Origin: Ypsolopha sequella
Taxonomy: Eukaryota; Arthropoda; Insecta; Lepidoptera; Ypsolophidae
Length of the DNA stretch: 64,000 nt
NCBI GenBank assembly: GCA_934047225.1
Contig: OW203986.1
Span: 16,371,221 to 16,435,220 of the forward strand
Direction of reading: 5' to 3'
Made by a program: the position numbers and the translations under genes. This document shows, in pieces, positions 12,101 through 21,227 of this stretch. The notes below the pieces were generated by a model that saw nothing but the letters and a program-made list of their open reading frames with translations, was not told where the DNA came from and did no database searches. Within the stretch, counting starts at the first letter, position 1. Each line of letters opens with the position of its first letter.

Positions 12101-15100
12101 AGCATAGTAAAACCATGGTAATAATTTATATTCCTTGCCTGAGGAATGCACGATATACACACATAACTTCTGTACGCACACATGGGAAGGAGGTGCTCCA
12201 GCCTTCCACCTTAGACCCAACTCTTTTCAACTTGCGTGTGGTGTGTATTACAATTAAAAGGCTATGCGAATTTTATTTTTGTCACTGTCACTCCAAGCGA
12301 AAAATCGCGCAGTGCGAGAGAGGCGGATTCAGGGCGAAAGGGAAAAAGTTGGTTTTATATTTTTATTAAGAAAACTAAAATAGCTAGCAAATTTTCAAAT
12401 ATCAAATCTCTAGATATTGTTGAAACACACCTAATAAAATATGTTCTAGTTCTGTACATGGTTCCTATTCGTCATACGAGGAGAAAAAGTGTGTTTGAAG
12501 ACCTCATTTCAACAATTATTTCTATTGAGGAAAATTTATCCAAACATGTTTTCCAATTTTAAAACCCTACATTATATAGTCAAAATGCATATACCAGAAA
12601 TTTATTAACATTTTCCGTCTATTTCATGAAATACACAGAAAAGAAATAGCCGTATTTTTTTCGCATATCACCTTAATAGTATGTAAGTACAATTAATAGT
12701 AAAATGTTTAGTTTTTAGGGTCTTTTAATGTATGACAAAGTTTCTCTTATTTTTGGAATATTTAGTTTTTAAACGCATATCCTCTCATTTTATTTGATAG
12801 GTCCTAACACTTATGTAAAAAGACAAATAACTTAGTTTTTGTAACAAGTAACCAAGTAAAAACATTTTTTTTTTTGAAAACAGAATCAGTGAGGAATTGT
12901 AAATCCCCAAATAAAGGAAGAGATATGATATATTAATTATAAAAAAGTTATACATAAATATATATTTAGTTGGTTTTTTCGAAATATATTTCGACGAACT
13001 TGTGGTCGTCTTCAGTCGAATTTGAATTTGAAAAACTTTTTTACACTTATATACAGTGTGTCCCTCGTACAAGTGCACATCCGAAAAGGGGTGAAAGTAG
13101 ACCTTATTTTATCGACAAAAAATGTTTTTTATTTTTTAGAAACTCTTCGTTTTATATATTTACGTTTAAAATTTTTTTTTTGCCTACCATGAAGACTATG
13201 TATAAAATATGTCAGAACTTTTGATCTATCGCGAGTAATGCAATGAAATAAACCTGTTATAATCCTTAAGAACAAACGTTGCATACCAAATAAAAAACAA
13301 AACATAATCTACTACCATTACCATAAAAATAATATCCTGAATGATTATTTCTTTAATTTTTCCGTCTTTTTTTTCAGTAATAGTAATTTTTTTAGAATAA
13401 TTTCCCCGTTTTACTATACTTTTATTCCTATTTATCATTGCCTATTCCATTATCTTTCTAACAAAAAAAAAAAATACAACGTTCTATCATAAATACAATA
13501 TTTTCTACGAGCGGTTAACCAAAGGCACTGCGCTCGCGTCCCATACAAAGATACCCAGGTGGAGTATTTTTTCAAGATTAAAAAAAATTAAAAAAATTTT
13601 TTTTCTTTGTTTTTGTCGATATATTTATAGGTAGATCTAGTTTCACCCACTTTCGGATGTGCACTTGTATGAGGGACACACTGTATATTATTTTAAATTC
13701 ATAACCAATTTCTACAAAGAAAGAATATTTTACTTTTATTACAACTTTTTATGAATTTTATTTTTACATACATTGCTATAAAGGTTATATTAAGTTTTTT
13801 AAATGTGTATACTTATACGGAGCGCTGGCCGTTGGAATTCAGGTTCCAGCCTACCCTAATGGCCAGAGTTCCAATTATTCTGTGTGCAATTTGTATTTTT
13901 TTTGATTTTTCAGATTCAAATTTCAGAATTATAAATAAAAACAAAAATCATAGTTTATAATTTTGTCATACTATAAGAAAATCTAAAATTCCTCACATGT
14001 TTCCACTCAAGGCGGTATGGATTAAAGCAAGCATGTCAAACATGCGGCCCTCTTTGCATATGAATGCAGCCCAATCTAATTTAAAGAAGACTTCTGCTGC
14101 GGCCTGCGCCACAAACATGTAGCAAAAATATTAAAAAAGCACGAGAAATTTGACAAAAGATGTCAAATTTCTGGGAATAGGTTGTAATATATTTTCTTTA
14201 TTTTACTATTAATTAATAAATAAATGATTACTGTCCTGTACCAGTCTATCTTCCGAGTTTTTTTTCTTTATGGTTGGGTTTTGCGGCCCACTGATTCTAT
14301 TGTCTTCATGCATTTGGCCCACCTGTCACTTTGAGTTCGAAATTACTGGATTAAAGGAAGCCAAATGCTTTGAAACTTCTTTTACAAGTGTTTCAGGACC
14401 TATAAATAAAATGAGAGGGTATGCCTTTAAAAACTAAATACTTCGAAAAATAAGGGACACCCTAATGCTCATGCATGACGATAATTGTCCACCACATGAA
14501 GCTCTCTGGCTTAGCACTGAAAAGGTACTAACCAGGGGACTTCTTATGGTGAACAATCATTATGGATTTTATTAGTATTTTATTTTTTGAGTTTCCATGT
14601 GCCCTGTTTTTGGATAAATAAAATATGGCAGTTGTCACACTTAAAGGAGTCTATACATCAAACCTGTTGACAGCCTGGCCTAGCAAAAGAAAGTAAGCCG
14701 GGTCTGTGTCGACAGCATGTCGGCGGGCTTTGGTGTGTAGACTCCTTTCGTGTATATCTATGCTCCAGGGCCGCATTCATAAATTAGGGGTCGCAAAACG
14801 AGTTCTATGCTATCTCTGTTGCACACATCAAAAACTGTATAAGCTATCCTGCTGTCAGTGTTGGAACCTGAAGAATATGTTAATTTATGAACGGCTATCT
14901 GACACAATAGATTCAATTGATGTTTCTTTTTGCAGGCAGACTAGAGTATAAATCCTTACCTTGCTTTGGTAAGCCAGACCATTTTCAAATAGTTTTAAAA
15001 ATATAAACTGTGTCCATTTGTAATAATCTGAGTCACATGTGCTGAATTCTCTGGTCCAATCAAAATTGTAAGCTAGTTGCTGGAGTTGCTTTTTCATGGA

Positions 15101-15606
15101 ATTGATATTGCTATAAGTCCATTGATTTGGTGGCACATTTCTTTCAATAGCAGCATTCTCAGCTGGCAAACCGAAGGCATCCCATCCCATAGGATGGATA
15201 ACATTATGACCACTAAGCTGTTGAAACCTGGCTATTGTATCTGATATAGAATAAACTCTAACATGGCCCATATGTAAGTTTCCAGACGGGTATGGGAACA
15301 TTGGTAGCACATAAAATGATGTTTTGGCATCTTTTGCTGGACCATAATCTGAAACTTCTTCCTTCCAATGTTTTTCGACATTTAACTTTATTTCTATATT
15401 TAAATCTTCTTGCTGCAAATTAACACATCTATGAGTAAACTCTTAAGCTTGATTCAGAAAGCAAGAATAATAAAATTTAACTTGTGTTATTTACTAACCC
15501 ATAAAGCCAAGCTACTTTTGCTTCTATAAAATAGCGGATATCCACTTAAAACACATTTGTTGATCTTGAAGCATGCTAAAATATTCTTTTTCAAGAAGAT
15601 AGACAT
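2953..15606 (-). CDS. LARS2: Mitochondrial leucyl-tRNA synthetase, six coding exons
   Basis: Charges mitochondrial tRNA-Leu with leucine in the matrix (known for the family). Coding exons on the minus strand are 15606-15499, 15412-14960, 11470-10108, 8522-8278, 6650-6414 and 3174-2953. All introns are GT/AG and the phases close to 2628 nt, 875 aa, near the usual size of animal mitochondrial LeuRS. The first 36 residues are rich in Lys, Ser and hydrophobics, without acidic residues, like a targeting leader. The class I signature HMGH is at about residues 83-86 and KMSKS at 599-603. [15 protein letters not shown] of the catalytic region is present. The anticodon-binding domain follows (LNWQHRLW, about 645-800) and then a C-terminal domain. 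The inserted editing domain (about 270-430) is degenerate: the usual GHD-type motif reads LTNEDD, as expected for editing-deficient mitochondrial enzymes. Introns hold many mobile elements. Confidence 0.95.
3231..3797. repeat. Inverted-repeat element in LARS2 intron 5
   Basis: About 565 bp. The left end reads AGTAGAGCCATTGAGTGATG and the right end, reverse-complemented, AGTAGAGCCACTGAGTGATG. Near-matching 8-bp flanks (gtaactaa, gtaaacta) could be a decayed target duplication. An inner piece, ccgatagctacgccactgg, looks like the end of a second, nested element. No ORF. Confidence 0.55.
4720..5440. repeat. Dispersed 'gccgttaaagttttgaca' repeat
   Basis: Recurring phrases (ggagatatgagccgttaaag, agatctcggcgagatatttt) also occur at 37750-38340 and 59100-59560. 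The copy here is split by a MITE at 4975-5115. The 3' part holds irregular repeats of a 'catccctagtgt' word (about 5275-5415), giving chance ORFs on both strands. Confidence 0.55.
4975..5115. repeat. MITE family C (copy 1)
   Basis: About 140 bp with imperfect terminal inverted repeats: left CAGGTCCTCTAAAAAGGC, right reverse complement CTGGGGATCTAAAAAGGC. It interrupts the phrase 'gagatacaggccgttaaag', which is uninterrupted at about 38226-38245, so the insertion is directly visible. The second copy is at 20305-20452. Confidence 0.65.
5995..6155. repeat. MITE family A (copy 2)
   Basis: Shares ccgattcggcgcaacac, gacaggactaaac and the tail tgtgttgcgtcgaatcg with the copies at 1191 and 40236. 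Terminal repeats are inverted. Located in LARS2 intron 5. Confidence 0.65.
6414..6650 (-). CDS. LARS2: LARS2 exon 5: anticodon-binding domain, second part
   Basis: 79 codons after ATTTACAG, starting [18 protein letters not shown] and including [14 protein letters not shown], ending SFLCK before GTATGT. The [14 protein letters not shown] block is a hallmark of LeuRS. Confidence 0.93.
6865..7142. repeat. Dispersed repeat F (copy 1)
   Basis: About 280 bp that recurs nearly unchanged at 36376-36656, from aaagtttattttgcaaagtagg through atatgtaataaaataataaatg to a GC-richer tail (caaccgcccgaaccc, ccgagccctcagcacgaat). No coding frame shared by both copies. Type unknown. Confidence 0.65.
7840..8238. 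repeat. Two-copy tandem duplication of about 197 bp
   Basis: The block from 'attttaggtacatttagcg' to 'acgggttaaaggtta' occurs twice in a row (about 7846-8043 and 8044-8238) with few differences. A 15-base G run (7788-7802) precedes it. The block ends with the 'gcgggcgaagctacggg' phrase common in lepidopteran repeats. Confidence 0.8.
8278..8278 (-). other. LARS2 exon 4 donor beside the duplicated block
   Basis: The exon 4 5' splice site lies only about 40 bp from the end of the tandem duplication at 7840-8238, so the duplication falls in the first part of intron 4. Confidence 0.5.
8278..8522 (-). CDS. LARS2: LARS2 exon 4: anticodon-binding domain
   Basis: Acceptor TTTACAG. The split codon gives ...[15 protein letters not shown]. 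Encodes 81 further codons ending NTLR before the donor GTAATA. Aligns with the helical anticodon-binding domain. Confidence 0.92.
8565..8785. repeat. Lepidopteran dispersed repeat fragment
   Basis: Contains 'cctattataaatgcgaaat', 'gcaacggagcaacggat', 'tttgcatagagatag' and 'gagtgacataggctact', a phrase set I associate with a very abundant lepidopteran repeat. Non-coding, inside LARS2 intron 3. Confidence 0.6.
8893..9052. repeat. MITE family B (copy 1)
   Basis: About 160-bp palindrome: the left end TAGCCGATTCTAAAGGC mirrors the right end GCCTTCAGAATAGGCTTTA, with inner arms ttttagtgctgt and acagcactaaaac. Other copies are at 24764-24929, 42998-43135 and 55421-55567. Confidence 0.75.
9314..9589 (-). 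pseudogene. Retroelement ORF fragment, Penelope-like GIY-YIG end
   Basis: An 80-90-residue minus-strand frame inside LARS2 intron 3 reads [14 protein letters not shown], then [15 protein letters not shown], then [18 protein letters not shown] and LEVNRSPLL. The spacing of R..EH, a downstream H and the 'GRK..L...EI' block resembles the C-terminal GIY-YIG endonuclease region of Penelope-like retroelements. The catalytic GIY..YIG start and the whole reverse transcriptase are missing, so it is a relic. It shares no splice phase with LARS2. Family identity is from memory of the motif pattern. Confidence 0.5.
9646..9921 (+). pseudogene. Small membrane-protein-like frame with one internal stop
   Basis: One reading frame stays open from 9646 to a stop at 9919-9921 except for a TAG at 9730-9732. 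Upstream of the TAG it reads [16 protein letters not shown]. Downstream it reads [16 protein letters not shown], then a basic ARRTLKR followed by a hydrophobic helix [20 protein letters not shown] four residues from the end. The only downstream ATG (9775) would give a 48-aa tail-anchored-like peptide. The 3' half has GC-rich third positions unlike its surroundings, which suggests real or recently lost coding. It lies in LARS2 intron 3 on the opposite strand. I do not recognise the family. It could be a retrocopy or a terminal exon. Confidence 0.35.
10108..11470 (-). CDS. LARS2: LARS2 exon 3: editing domain to KMSKS
   Basis: The largest exon (1363 nt). Starts [18 protein letters not shown] after TTCTAG and includes [13 protein letters not shown], the degenerate editing domain, [15 protein letters not shown], a CXC..CXXC-type zinc-like patch (CKCPKC) and [10 protein letters not shown]. 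It ends in phase 1 at the donor GTGAGT. Confidence 0.95.
11471..13053. other. LARS2 intron 2, first part
   Basis: No repeat pair or exon that I can support. It contains a short GC palindrome at 11928-11941 (ggcgccgcgccggcgcc). A 108-codon plus-strand frame at 12236-12562 has no recognisable domain and is judged chance. Confidence 0.4.
13054..13683. mobile_element. Tc1/mariner-type non-autonomous element
   Basis: 630 bp flanked by TA on both sides. The terminal inverted repeats are about 45 bp: left CAGTGTGTCCCTCGTACAAG, right reverse complement CAGTGTGTCCCTCATACAAG, continuing through gtgcacatccgaaa. The TA target and CAGTG start fit the Tc1/mariner group. No transposase remains. Located in LARS2 intron 2. 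Confidence 0.8.
14766..14894 (+). repeat. MITE/repeat family D (copy 1)
   Basis: Reads ccgcattcataaattagggg ... tcctgctgtcagtgttggaacctg ... ttaatttatgaac. A reverse-orientation copy lies at 19253-19364 with matching phrases (gaacgcgcccc, ggttccaacactgacagcagg). Ends are weakly inverted (cattcataaatta / taatttatgaa). Confidence 0.6.
14960..15412 (-). CDS. LARS2: LARS2 exon 2: HMGH catalytic half
   Basis: Starts after the acceptor ATTTGCAG with [10 protein letters not shown] and ends AYQSK before GTAAGGAT, 151 codons, phase 0 to 0. It contains [26 protein letters not shown] and [12 protein letters not shown], all conserved in bacterial-type LeuRS. Confidence 0.95.
15499..15606 (-). CDS. LARS2: LARS2 exon 1: targeting leader
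   Basis: The ATG at 15606-15604 opens 36 codons ending ...ALW before the donor GTTAGT. The peptide starts [17 protein letters not shown], is basic and lacks acidic residues, consistent with a mitochondrial presequence. The intron to exon 2 is only 86 bp (15413-15498). Confidence 0.85.
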
Positions 15607-15689
15607 GGTTAAACAACTGAAATTAATACAAATTATCCTTAAAATTCATTGTTGTTATTGGCCATGTCTAAATTAAATTGACCGAATAT

Positions 15690-15931
15690 TCCCTGCGTTC
15701 CGAAATAGAATTATATCGCTAAAATCGATTACGAAAGTATGAAGAGAATGGCTTATGATCCATTTTAATCGTAGTCTGTCTTCTCTTTCTACCCCTGCGG
15801 TCCGTAATAGAATTACAATGGATCATAAGCCATTCACTTCATACTTTCGTAATCGATTTTAGCGATATAATTCTATTTCGGAACGCAGGGTTAGTCTGTC
15901 TACGATTTTAATTCTATTACGGACCGCAGGG
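15690..15931. repeat. Compound palindromic MITE, family E
   Basis: A forward unit (15691 on: cgttccgaaatagaatta, cgattacgaaagtatgaag) is followed by its reverse complement (about 15797-15890) and a partial third unit ending ggaccgcaggg. The arrangement looks like one 98-bp MITE (as at 1033-1130) inserted into or fused with another. It sits about 85 bp upstream of the LARS2 start codon, in its promoter region. Confidence 0.7.
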
Positions 15932-15954
15932 ATTGAAATATGGCAACTTTTTTT

Positions 15955-16310
15955 TTTAAATAGTGTTATCCTCTCATTTTTTCCCGGCATTGTATGGAAT
16001 AAATTAAGTCATTCCTTGTAACATTGACAGCAAAATGTTATACATTTTTTTATATTTTTTTGTTAAGGAACAAACAGTCATAAATGAAACTTAAATAACA
16101 CGAAGTATTGTTTACTAAAAGGCCTATAGTTCTCCTAAATTATCTACTTATCTAAATACAATATGATCACTTCAACAACTTAAAATAACTAAACTTAAAC
16201 GTGTTTTCTTACATATCTTTAACAAAATATAAACTGTTACAAAACAAATCTATTTCAGTGCACCAATCGTTGTAAGTCTCACAACTTCGTCAACAAATAA
16301 TAAAGGTGTA
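15955..16310. repeat. Dispersed repeat G (copy 1)
   Basis: About 350 bp matching 47560-47935 in order: 'ttttcccg(g/a)cattgta', 'gaacaaacagtcata', 'cacgaagt(a/t)ttgtttact', 'aacttaaaataactaaactt' and 'cgttgtaagtct'. No ORF. Confidence 0.65.
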
Positions 16311-17043
16311 GGGATGTGACGACCCCATCACCCTCTGGTACGTCCAGTACGTCCAGTGCAATCAGTCACCGCAGGGCGGCTTGTGGCGAGCCAATGGTGA
16401 GTGGCGACACCACGGAGCCTACCTCCAGGGGACACTATCCCACATGCGCTTACACACACACATACACACAGCCACACACCCCCCGCCTCTGCGCTTGCCT
16501 TAACAAGATGCAAGAGCGGAACCTATGCTCCAGGTTGGAAGTGTAAAATGTCATAACGCCGGGGGCACTTGACTGTATATTTACTGGGGCACTTGCGCCC
16601 GCAGACTCACCTATCGACAACCTTAGCTGCTTATATAGTGTTGCCCCCTGATCACCCCATGGTGGCTAGATAGGGGGCGCACAACGGCTATCCTGTTGGA
16701 TAGTTATCAAGCAGCAAGTCACCATCTGCCATAATTAAATTTGTGACAGATTTTCGAGGCAGATGTCTGTTATCTCACTCCATAGCCCTGTTATCCGGCC
16801 CATTTAGCATCCCATCCTCATAGCTCACTCCAAGTCGCTTCCTTCCTGGCAATAGTTTGGCAACTGTGGGGTACTGTCCGTTAGTGTATCTCAATGATAC
16901 ATTGAGGTAGAGGCCTTCTTTGTCAATAAATTTTGATATAAAAAGTTGGGTCATGAAGAGTCGGGTCGAAAAGCTCAACAGTCTCAAAGAAGCCAGATAT
17001 TTGAGTATCTCAACATTAAATCGAAAATATTGTTTTTAGGGTT
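16311..17043. other. GC-richer non-coding block, probable old retroelement
   Basis: Noticeably richer in GC than its neighbours (for example acgtccagtacgtccagtgc, gccccctgatcacccc). No frame longer than about 75 codons. It looks like a decayed LINE tail or an untranslated retroelement region, but nothing diagnostic is visible. Confidence 0.3.
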
Positions 17044-17345
17044 CCGTACCTAAAAGGTACAAAAGGAACCTTTATGGTGAGACTCCGTTGTCCATCCGTC
17101 CGTATGTCACAGCCTCATGACTTTAGCACCGTTAAAGATAAATACATCCATCCATCCATCAGCCTAGTTCGTCCACTGATGGACATAAGTCTTTCCAGGA
17201 CTTTGCCACTCCCGGCGGTCATCCTGGAAGAATTGCCCATACTTACACACGCTGGGCAGGCGAGTTGGTGAGTACGGTGCCAGAACCCTCACACCAGTGA
17301 CGCCGCTGCCCGTCACCAGTCTGTTCCATATAAAGCCCAGCTATT
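17044..17345. repeat. Two fused dispersed repeat fragments
   Basis: First a 'ggttccgtacctaaaaggta' fragment typical of a lepidopteran repeat, then 'catccatccatccatcagcc' running into 'gttcgtccactgatggac', 'gacgccgctgcccgtcacc' and 'ataaagcccagctatt'. Non-coding. Confidence 0.45.
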
Positions 17346-18839
17346 AGGGATGGATATACCGCGATCCATCGGTCCCAGGCATGGTGGGCCTCCTGGTGTT
17401 TGCTTGTGAGCTGTCCTCTTACTCTCCCCCGAATTACTTCGAGGGGGTTTCCAAGTAAGATGGTGGTACCTCCACAGTCAAGCCCAGCATCAGCTCTACC
17501 ACCTATAGAAATACATGAAATTTAGCAAAAAAAAAATAGCATTAATTTGCCCACATATCACGGTGTTAAACAAATATGAAAAATTTTAAATTGGACAAAA
17601 TATTTCTAAAACAAAAGTGAGAAAAATAAAAAATATTATGTTTAAAAAATGTTGAAAAAAAAAATCATTAATGTATTTAGCCCTCAGATAAAGCCAGTGC
17701 GGTGTGAATGCTTCGTCCGAGATGGAAGTGTATACGTTGCCGCTACTTTGTACAACTAGTACGATCGGATGCGGTGCCGCGAGAGATCTCATGAGAAAAT
17801 TGTATACCTACGTAGCTAGATTTGTTATTTCAGCTAGTCTATATCTAGCAAAGCAAACCGTATGGTTATGGTTCAATGTAGGTGTCCGAAAATGAATAAA
17901 ACTTAAAACTCCACTAAAACTTAAATATCTCGAAAACTACAAATTCGATTGCAAAACTACAAAATGAGTTGTAATTCTCAGAATGAAATCTCTTTAATAA
18001 CATCAAACCGGAGTACTAACAGTACTCACAGAAAATAATAACAACATTTGAACTCAAAAATTTTAAATAACTCAACCTAAAAATCGCGGTAAAAATCAAA
18101 GGAACCAAAAATTTTAAATAAAAAACCGGCAAATCCTATGCAGAATGTCACCAAGCCTATCGTTTGAGCCTAAAATCAAATAAATCGGCTGATAACTTAG
18201 ATAGGTAACGCCAATTATTTGAAGAATGACAAAACCCCGTCAACGCCTAGGTCTTCATATTATTATTCCGTGTTTCGGCTAGGTACCTGCCGCATTTTTC
18301 CCCGTTTTGTTTTTTTTTATTGGAGGAATAAAATTCCATAAAAATGCTATATACGGCGCTCCGTCAAAAAAATTGAAAATTTTATAATCTCTGCAAAGAT
18401 GCAATAAATATCATATCAAAGTAAACGTTGGTTGATCCCAGGCTTAGCTCAACAATTTGCAACTACTATGAAAACGATTTCTACTATGAAAACTTAGCTA
18501 TGCGACTGTTTGGACACTGTTAACAATGACGATTTTAAACTCCGATACATTTGACGGAACTAATTTTTTGAACCGAACTGCTCAAAACTAGTAGGTAACT
18601 AGTATCATATCATACTTGTACATAATGAGCAAAGACTATGATTCTTGTTCCCAAGCAGCACGGAGAAGCAAAATTAACAGGAAAAAAGCTGTACTTGTAA
18701 AACAGTTATTTTGTGTCCTTAGACAGCGCTATGTAAGAGATTTTATGGAAGCTAGCCTGGAAAACGGCTAGCTCATTGTTGGCATCGTATCTGAAGGTAC
18801 TAAAGTACCGCTAGCAGCAACGTATAAACTTCCTTGCCC
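17346..18839. other. Intergenic, nothing recognised
   Basis: AT-rich sequence between the LARS2 and FUNDC1 genes. No exon, RNA gene or clear element boundary seen. Confidence 0.4.
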
Positions 18840-19110
18840 TACATTCGTCGCATTTAACGCAACTGCAGCGATGAACTCTGCAACAGGTTGTAAAGATTTA
18901 TAATTTACTTATAATATAAACCACCGTTTCGCATGACTTTGACAAGCATCGAGCATCCCAAATAATTTCCGATGCTCTCTGCATATCTGTTCCGGTGGCG
19001 AAGACTATCATTCGGTAAATATAGAAGCCATTTTAGTTTGGCCCACAGGAACAGATAAGTTTATAGCACCGTATTTTCTGTCATTTTGACTGGTAAAAAA
19101 TGGTCGATAA
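18840..19110. repeat. Dispersed repeat H (copy 1)
   Basis: Shares 'gcgatgaactctgcaacagg', 'tttcgcatgactttga' and 'atctgttccggtggc' with 44440-44690, where the pieces are arranged with a partly inverted end (gcagagttcatcgctgcag). Probably a MITE-like family. Non-coding. Confidence 0.5.
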
Positions 19111-19252
19111 TAATTAAATATTCGTCGCCGCAACTTGTGTTAGAGTTCATCACAGATTACGTACTGGCTAAGTGGCTACAATACAATACACGTTTCGAAA
19201 CGGAACCTAGCATTAACAAACCTCCAGACTCCTGTTCTGTTCATTAATTAAC

Positions 19253-19364
19253 ACTTTCGTCAGGTTCCAACACTGACAGCAGGTTAGCGCATACAATTTT
19301 CAAGCGTGCGACAGAGATGGCAATAGAACCCGTGTCGTGACTCCTAGTTTATGAACGCGCCCCA
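19253..19364 (-). repeat. Repeat family D (copy 2)
   Basis: Reverse-orientation partner of 14766-14894: ggttccaacactgacagcagg and gcgacagagatggcaatag match the complement of that copy. Confidence 0.6.
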
Positions 19365-19376
19365 GCTGTTTTTGAT

Positions 19377-19698
19377 AATGAGTGACGGTTTGGAAAAACT
19401 TAAACCGGTTTAAGGATGTACGCAAACCGGTTTGCAAACCGAACCACCGACAAATTTTATGTAACCCGGCGTTAAAACCGTGTTGACAAAATCGATGCGA
19501 CAAACTACGGTATATGATCGTATGATAAAGAAACTGGATTATGAAATTAAATTTAATTCAATTGTATTTGGTCTCTGCCAAACCTCAAAAAAAAGCACGT
19601 GCACCCACTTTTAACTGTCCAAACCGGTTTCACATAGATTCAAACCGATTTGGACGGTTTGAGGCTCAACCCGAATGGTAAACCGGGTCGTTACTGTT
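19377..19698. repeat. 'AAACCGGTTT' inverted-repeat element
   Basis: Four occurrences of an AAACCGRTTT-type word in alternating orientation within 320 bp, with ends gagtgacggtttgg and, reverse-complemented, cagtaacgacccggtttac. Possibly a hAT-type MITE. No clear target duplication. Confidence 0.4.
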
Positions 19699-20146
19699 GT
19701 GATTTGTTAAAAATAGCGTTTGATTTTAGAGAATAATTGTACGTAGTAATAATTATCATAAGTGGATTAAAAAGTAATTAGTACTTGTATGATTCAGTAC
19801 TCTGTGAAAACAGTGATGCCAGATTCGGGGGAATCCTACCAAATTTGGAGGGGTTTTATGGCTATGGTCGGGCAATTGGGGGGATAATAATCTCGGAGGG
19901 ATTTTTGGAGGGAAAAATACTGGTTATGGACGGTATTGGGGGATTTTAATTAGCAAATAACATTATTGCTTAAGACAATTTTATCGTAAGTTAATGAGCC
20001 AGCAGAATGCAACATCTTAAATAAAACCTGATATTATAAAATTAAGCTTAATATTTCAAGACCGTCTGCAATGATGTCGATTAAGTGTTACAAGAACAGA
20101 ACGCTTTGAAACGACCTGGAAATCCATGCAATACGTACAATGAACA

Positions 20147-20300
20147 GCGGGTCTACCGCGTAATTCTCATTTTCATCAACATCAACTTGAGATTGAAATT
20201 TGACGTGCGTGCGACGACGCCCGCCTAACCATCTCTTTTGCACGCGTTGAATTTCGCAAGCATTTGCTTGAAGTTGATACAAATGAGAATTACGCGGTAG
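20147..20300. repeat. Palindromic insert inside the hAT relic
   Basis: The left arm TCTACCGCGTAATTCTCATT is mirrored at 20283-20300 (aatgagaattacgcggtaga), with shorter inner arms (catcaacttga / gaagttgata). About 150 bp, non-coding. Confidence 0.6.
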
Positions 20301-20304
20301 AGGG

Positions 20305-20452
20305 CCAGGTCCTCTAAAAAGGCCGCTTTGGATGAATCATATTATGATTCTGTTGTAATGTCGTCTCTTTTGCACGCATGAAGAAACTCTGACTCTATCC
20401 TACTTTCAAATCATTCCATGATTCACCCAAGTTGGCCTTTTTAGGTCCCCAG
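20305..20452. repeat. MITE family C (copy 2)
   Basis: Matches 4975-5115: caggtcctctaaaaaggccg at the left, cacccaagttggccttttta at the right, with inverted ends. It directly abuts the palindrome ending at 20300. Confidence 0.65.
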
Positions 20453-21084
20453 TTCTAGGTTGAAGTTTTATAGTTTCAAAAATGCAGTCTGTGATAGAAC
20501 ATAAGGACATGTTAGCAAATTGTCATTAGGATTTTTTGTCATTGCCATTTTCTAACGCAGTTATGGAAAGCGAAAGCGCCTTCTCTCAAGTAGTAATTAT
20601 TAAAGACAAACTATGAAACAGATTGACCACACACACTGCCGAATAAATTTCGAGAATAAGGTACATATACATTGCCAGAAAGATGTGTTAATTTGAAACA
20701 AAGTTCAAACATACCAAAAAGGTTTAACTCAGAGAAAATGTGCGGAATTTCAGACGACGCGTGTGGATATGCTGATCCAGTAATAGAAGCTATTTTGGAA
20801 GAAGTATAAAATTTAATTGAATTAAGAAACGTTAAAGTGTTTTCTTTTGTAGGGGTTTTTTTTCTTCAAAATTCTGGGATTCTAGGTAATATTTGGGGGA
20901 ATGCGAATCGGTCATCTGGCAGCACTGTGTGAAAAAAAAATTTGTCTGAAAGGACTTGCTTCCAAGGCCGCAAAATAAAAAAAGTAAAAAAGTCAGTCAG
21001 TATTTATTTAGCCAGTGCAGAATTGTAGGGTGAATTTAGTTCGAGTTTCTTGTAATTTGTTATTTCTCTTCTCCTTTCTAAATT

Positions 21085-21227
21085 ATGGCTAAGCCCAAAA
21101 CAGAGGATCCGTCAGAAGACGCGAAGAAAATAGTGGACGACGCAAAAAATTTCATTGAAAAGGCTATTGGTGATATTGGGAAGACATCTGCAACAAAGCA
21201 GTTAATTTTAGGAACTGCGTCAGGATG
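21085..21227 (+). CDS. FUNDC1: FUNDC1 exon 1
   Basis: Begins MAKPKTEDPSEDAKK and ends LILGTASG plus two bases of a split Trp codon at the donor GTGAGG. The upstream sequence has stops in frame, and this is the first ATG after them. Confidence 0.9.

Larger units (their letters stand above)
19811..20927 (+). mobile_element. Decayed hAT transposon with perfect 8-bp target duplication
   Basis: 1117 bp bounded by TGTGAAAA at 19803-19810 and 20928-20935. The ends are CAGTGATGCCAGAT and, reverse-complemented, CAGTGCTGCCAGAT, the CAGTG-type terminus of hAT elements. Near 20550-20640 the plus strand still reads like a hAT C-terminal dimerisation region (LPFSNAVMESESAFSQ, then IIKDKL), with stops. Most of the transposase is gone and two smaller palindromic elements are nested inside (20147-20300 and 20305-20452). 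Confidence 0.85.

Noticed and set aside
12236..12562. 108-codon plus-strand frame in LARS2 intron 2
   Set aside because: No recognisable domain, AT-rich codon use like the surrounding intron, no splice context.
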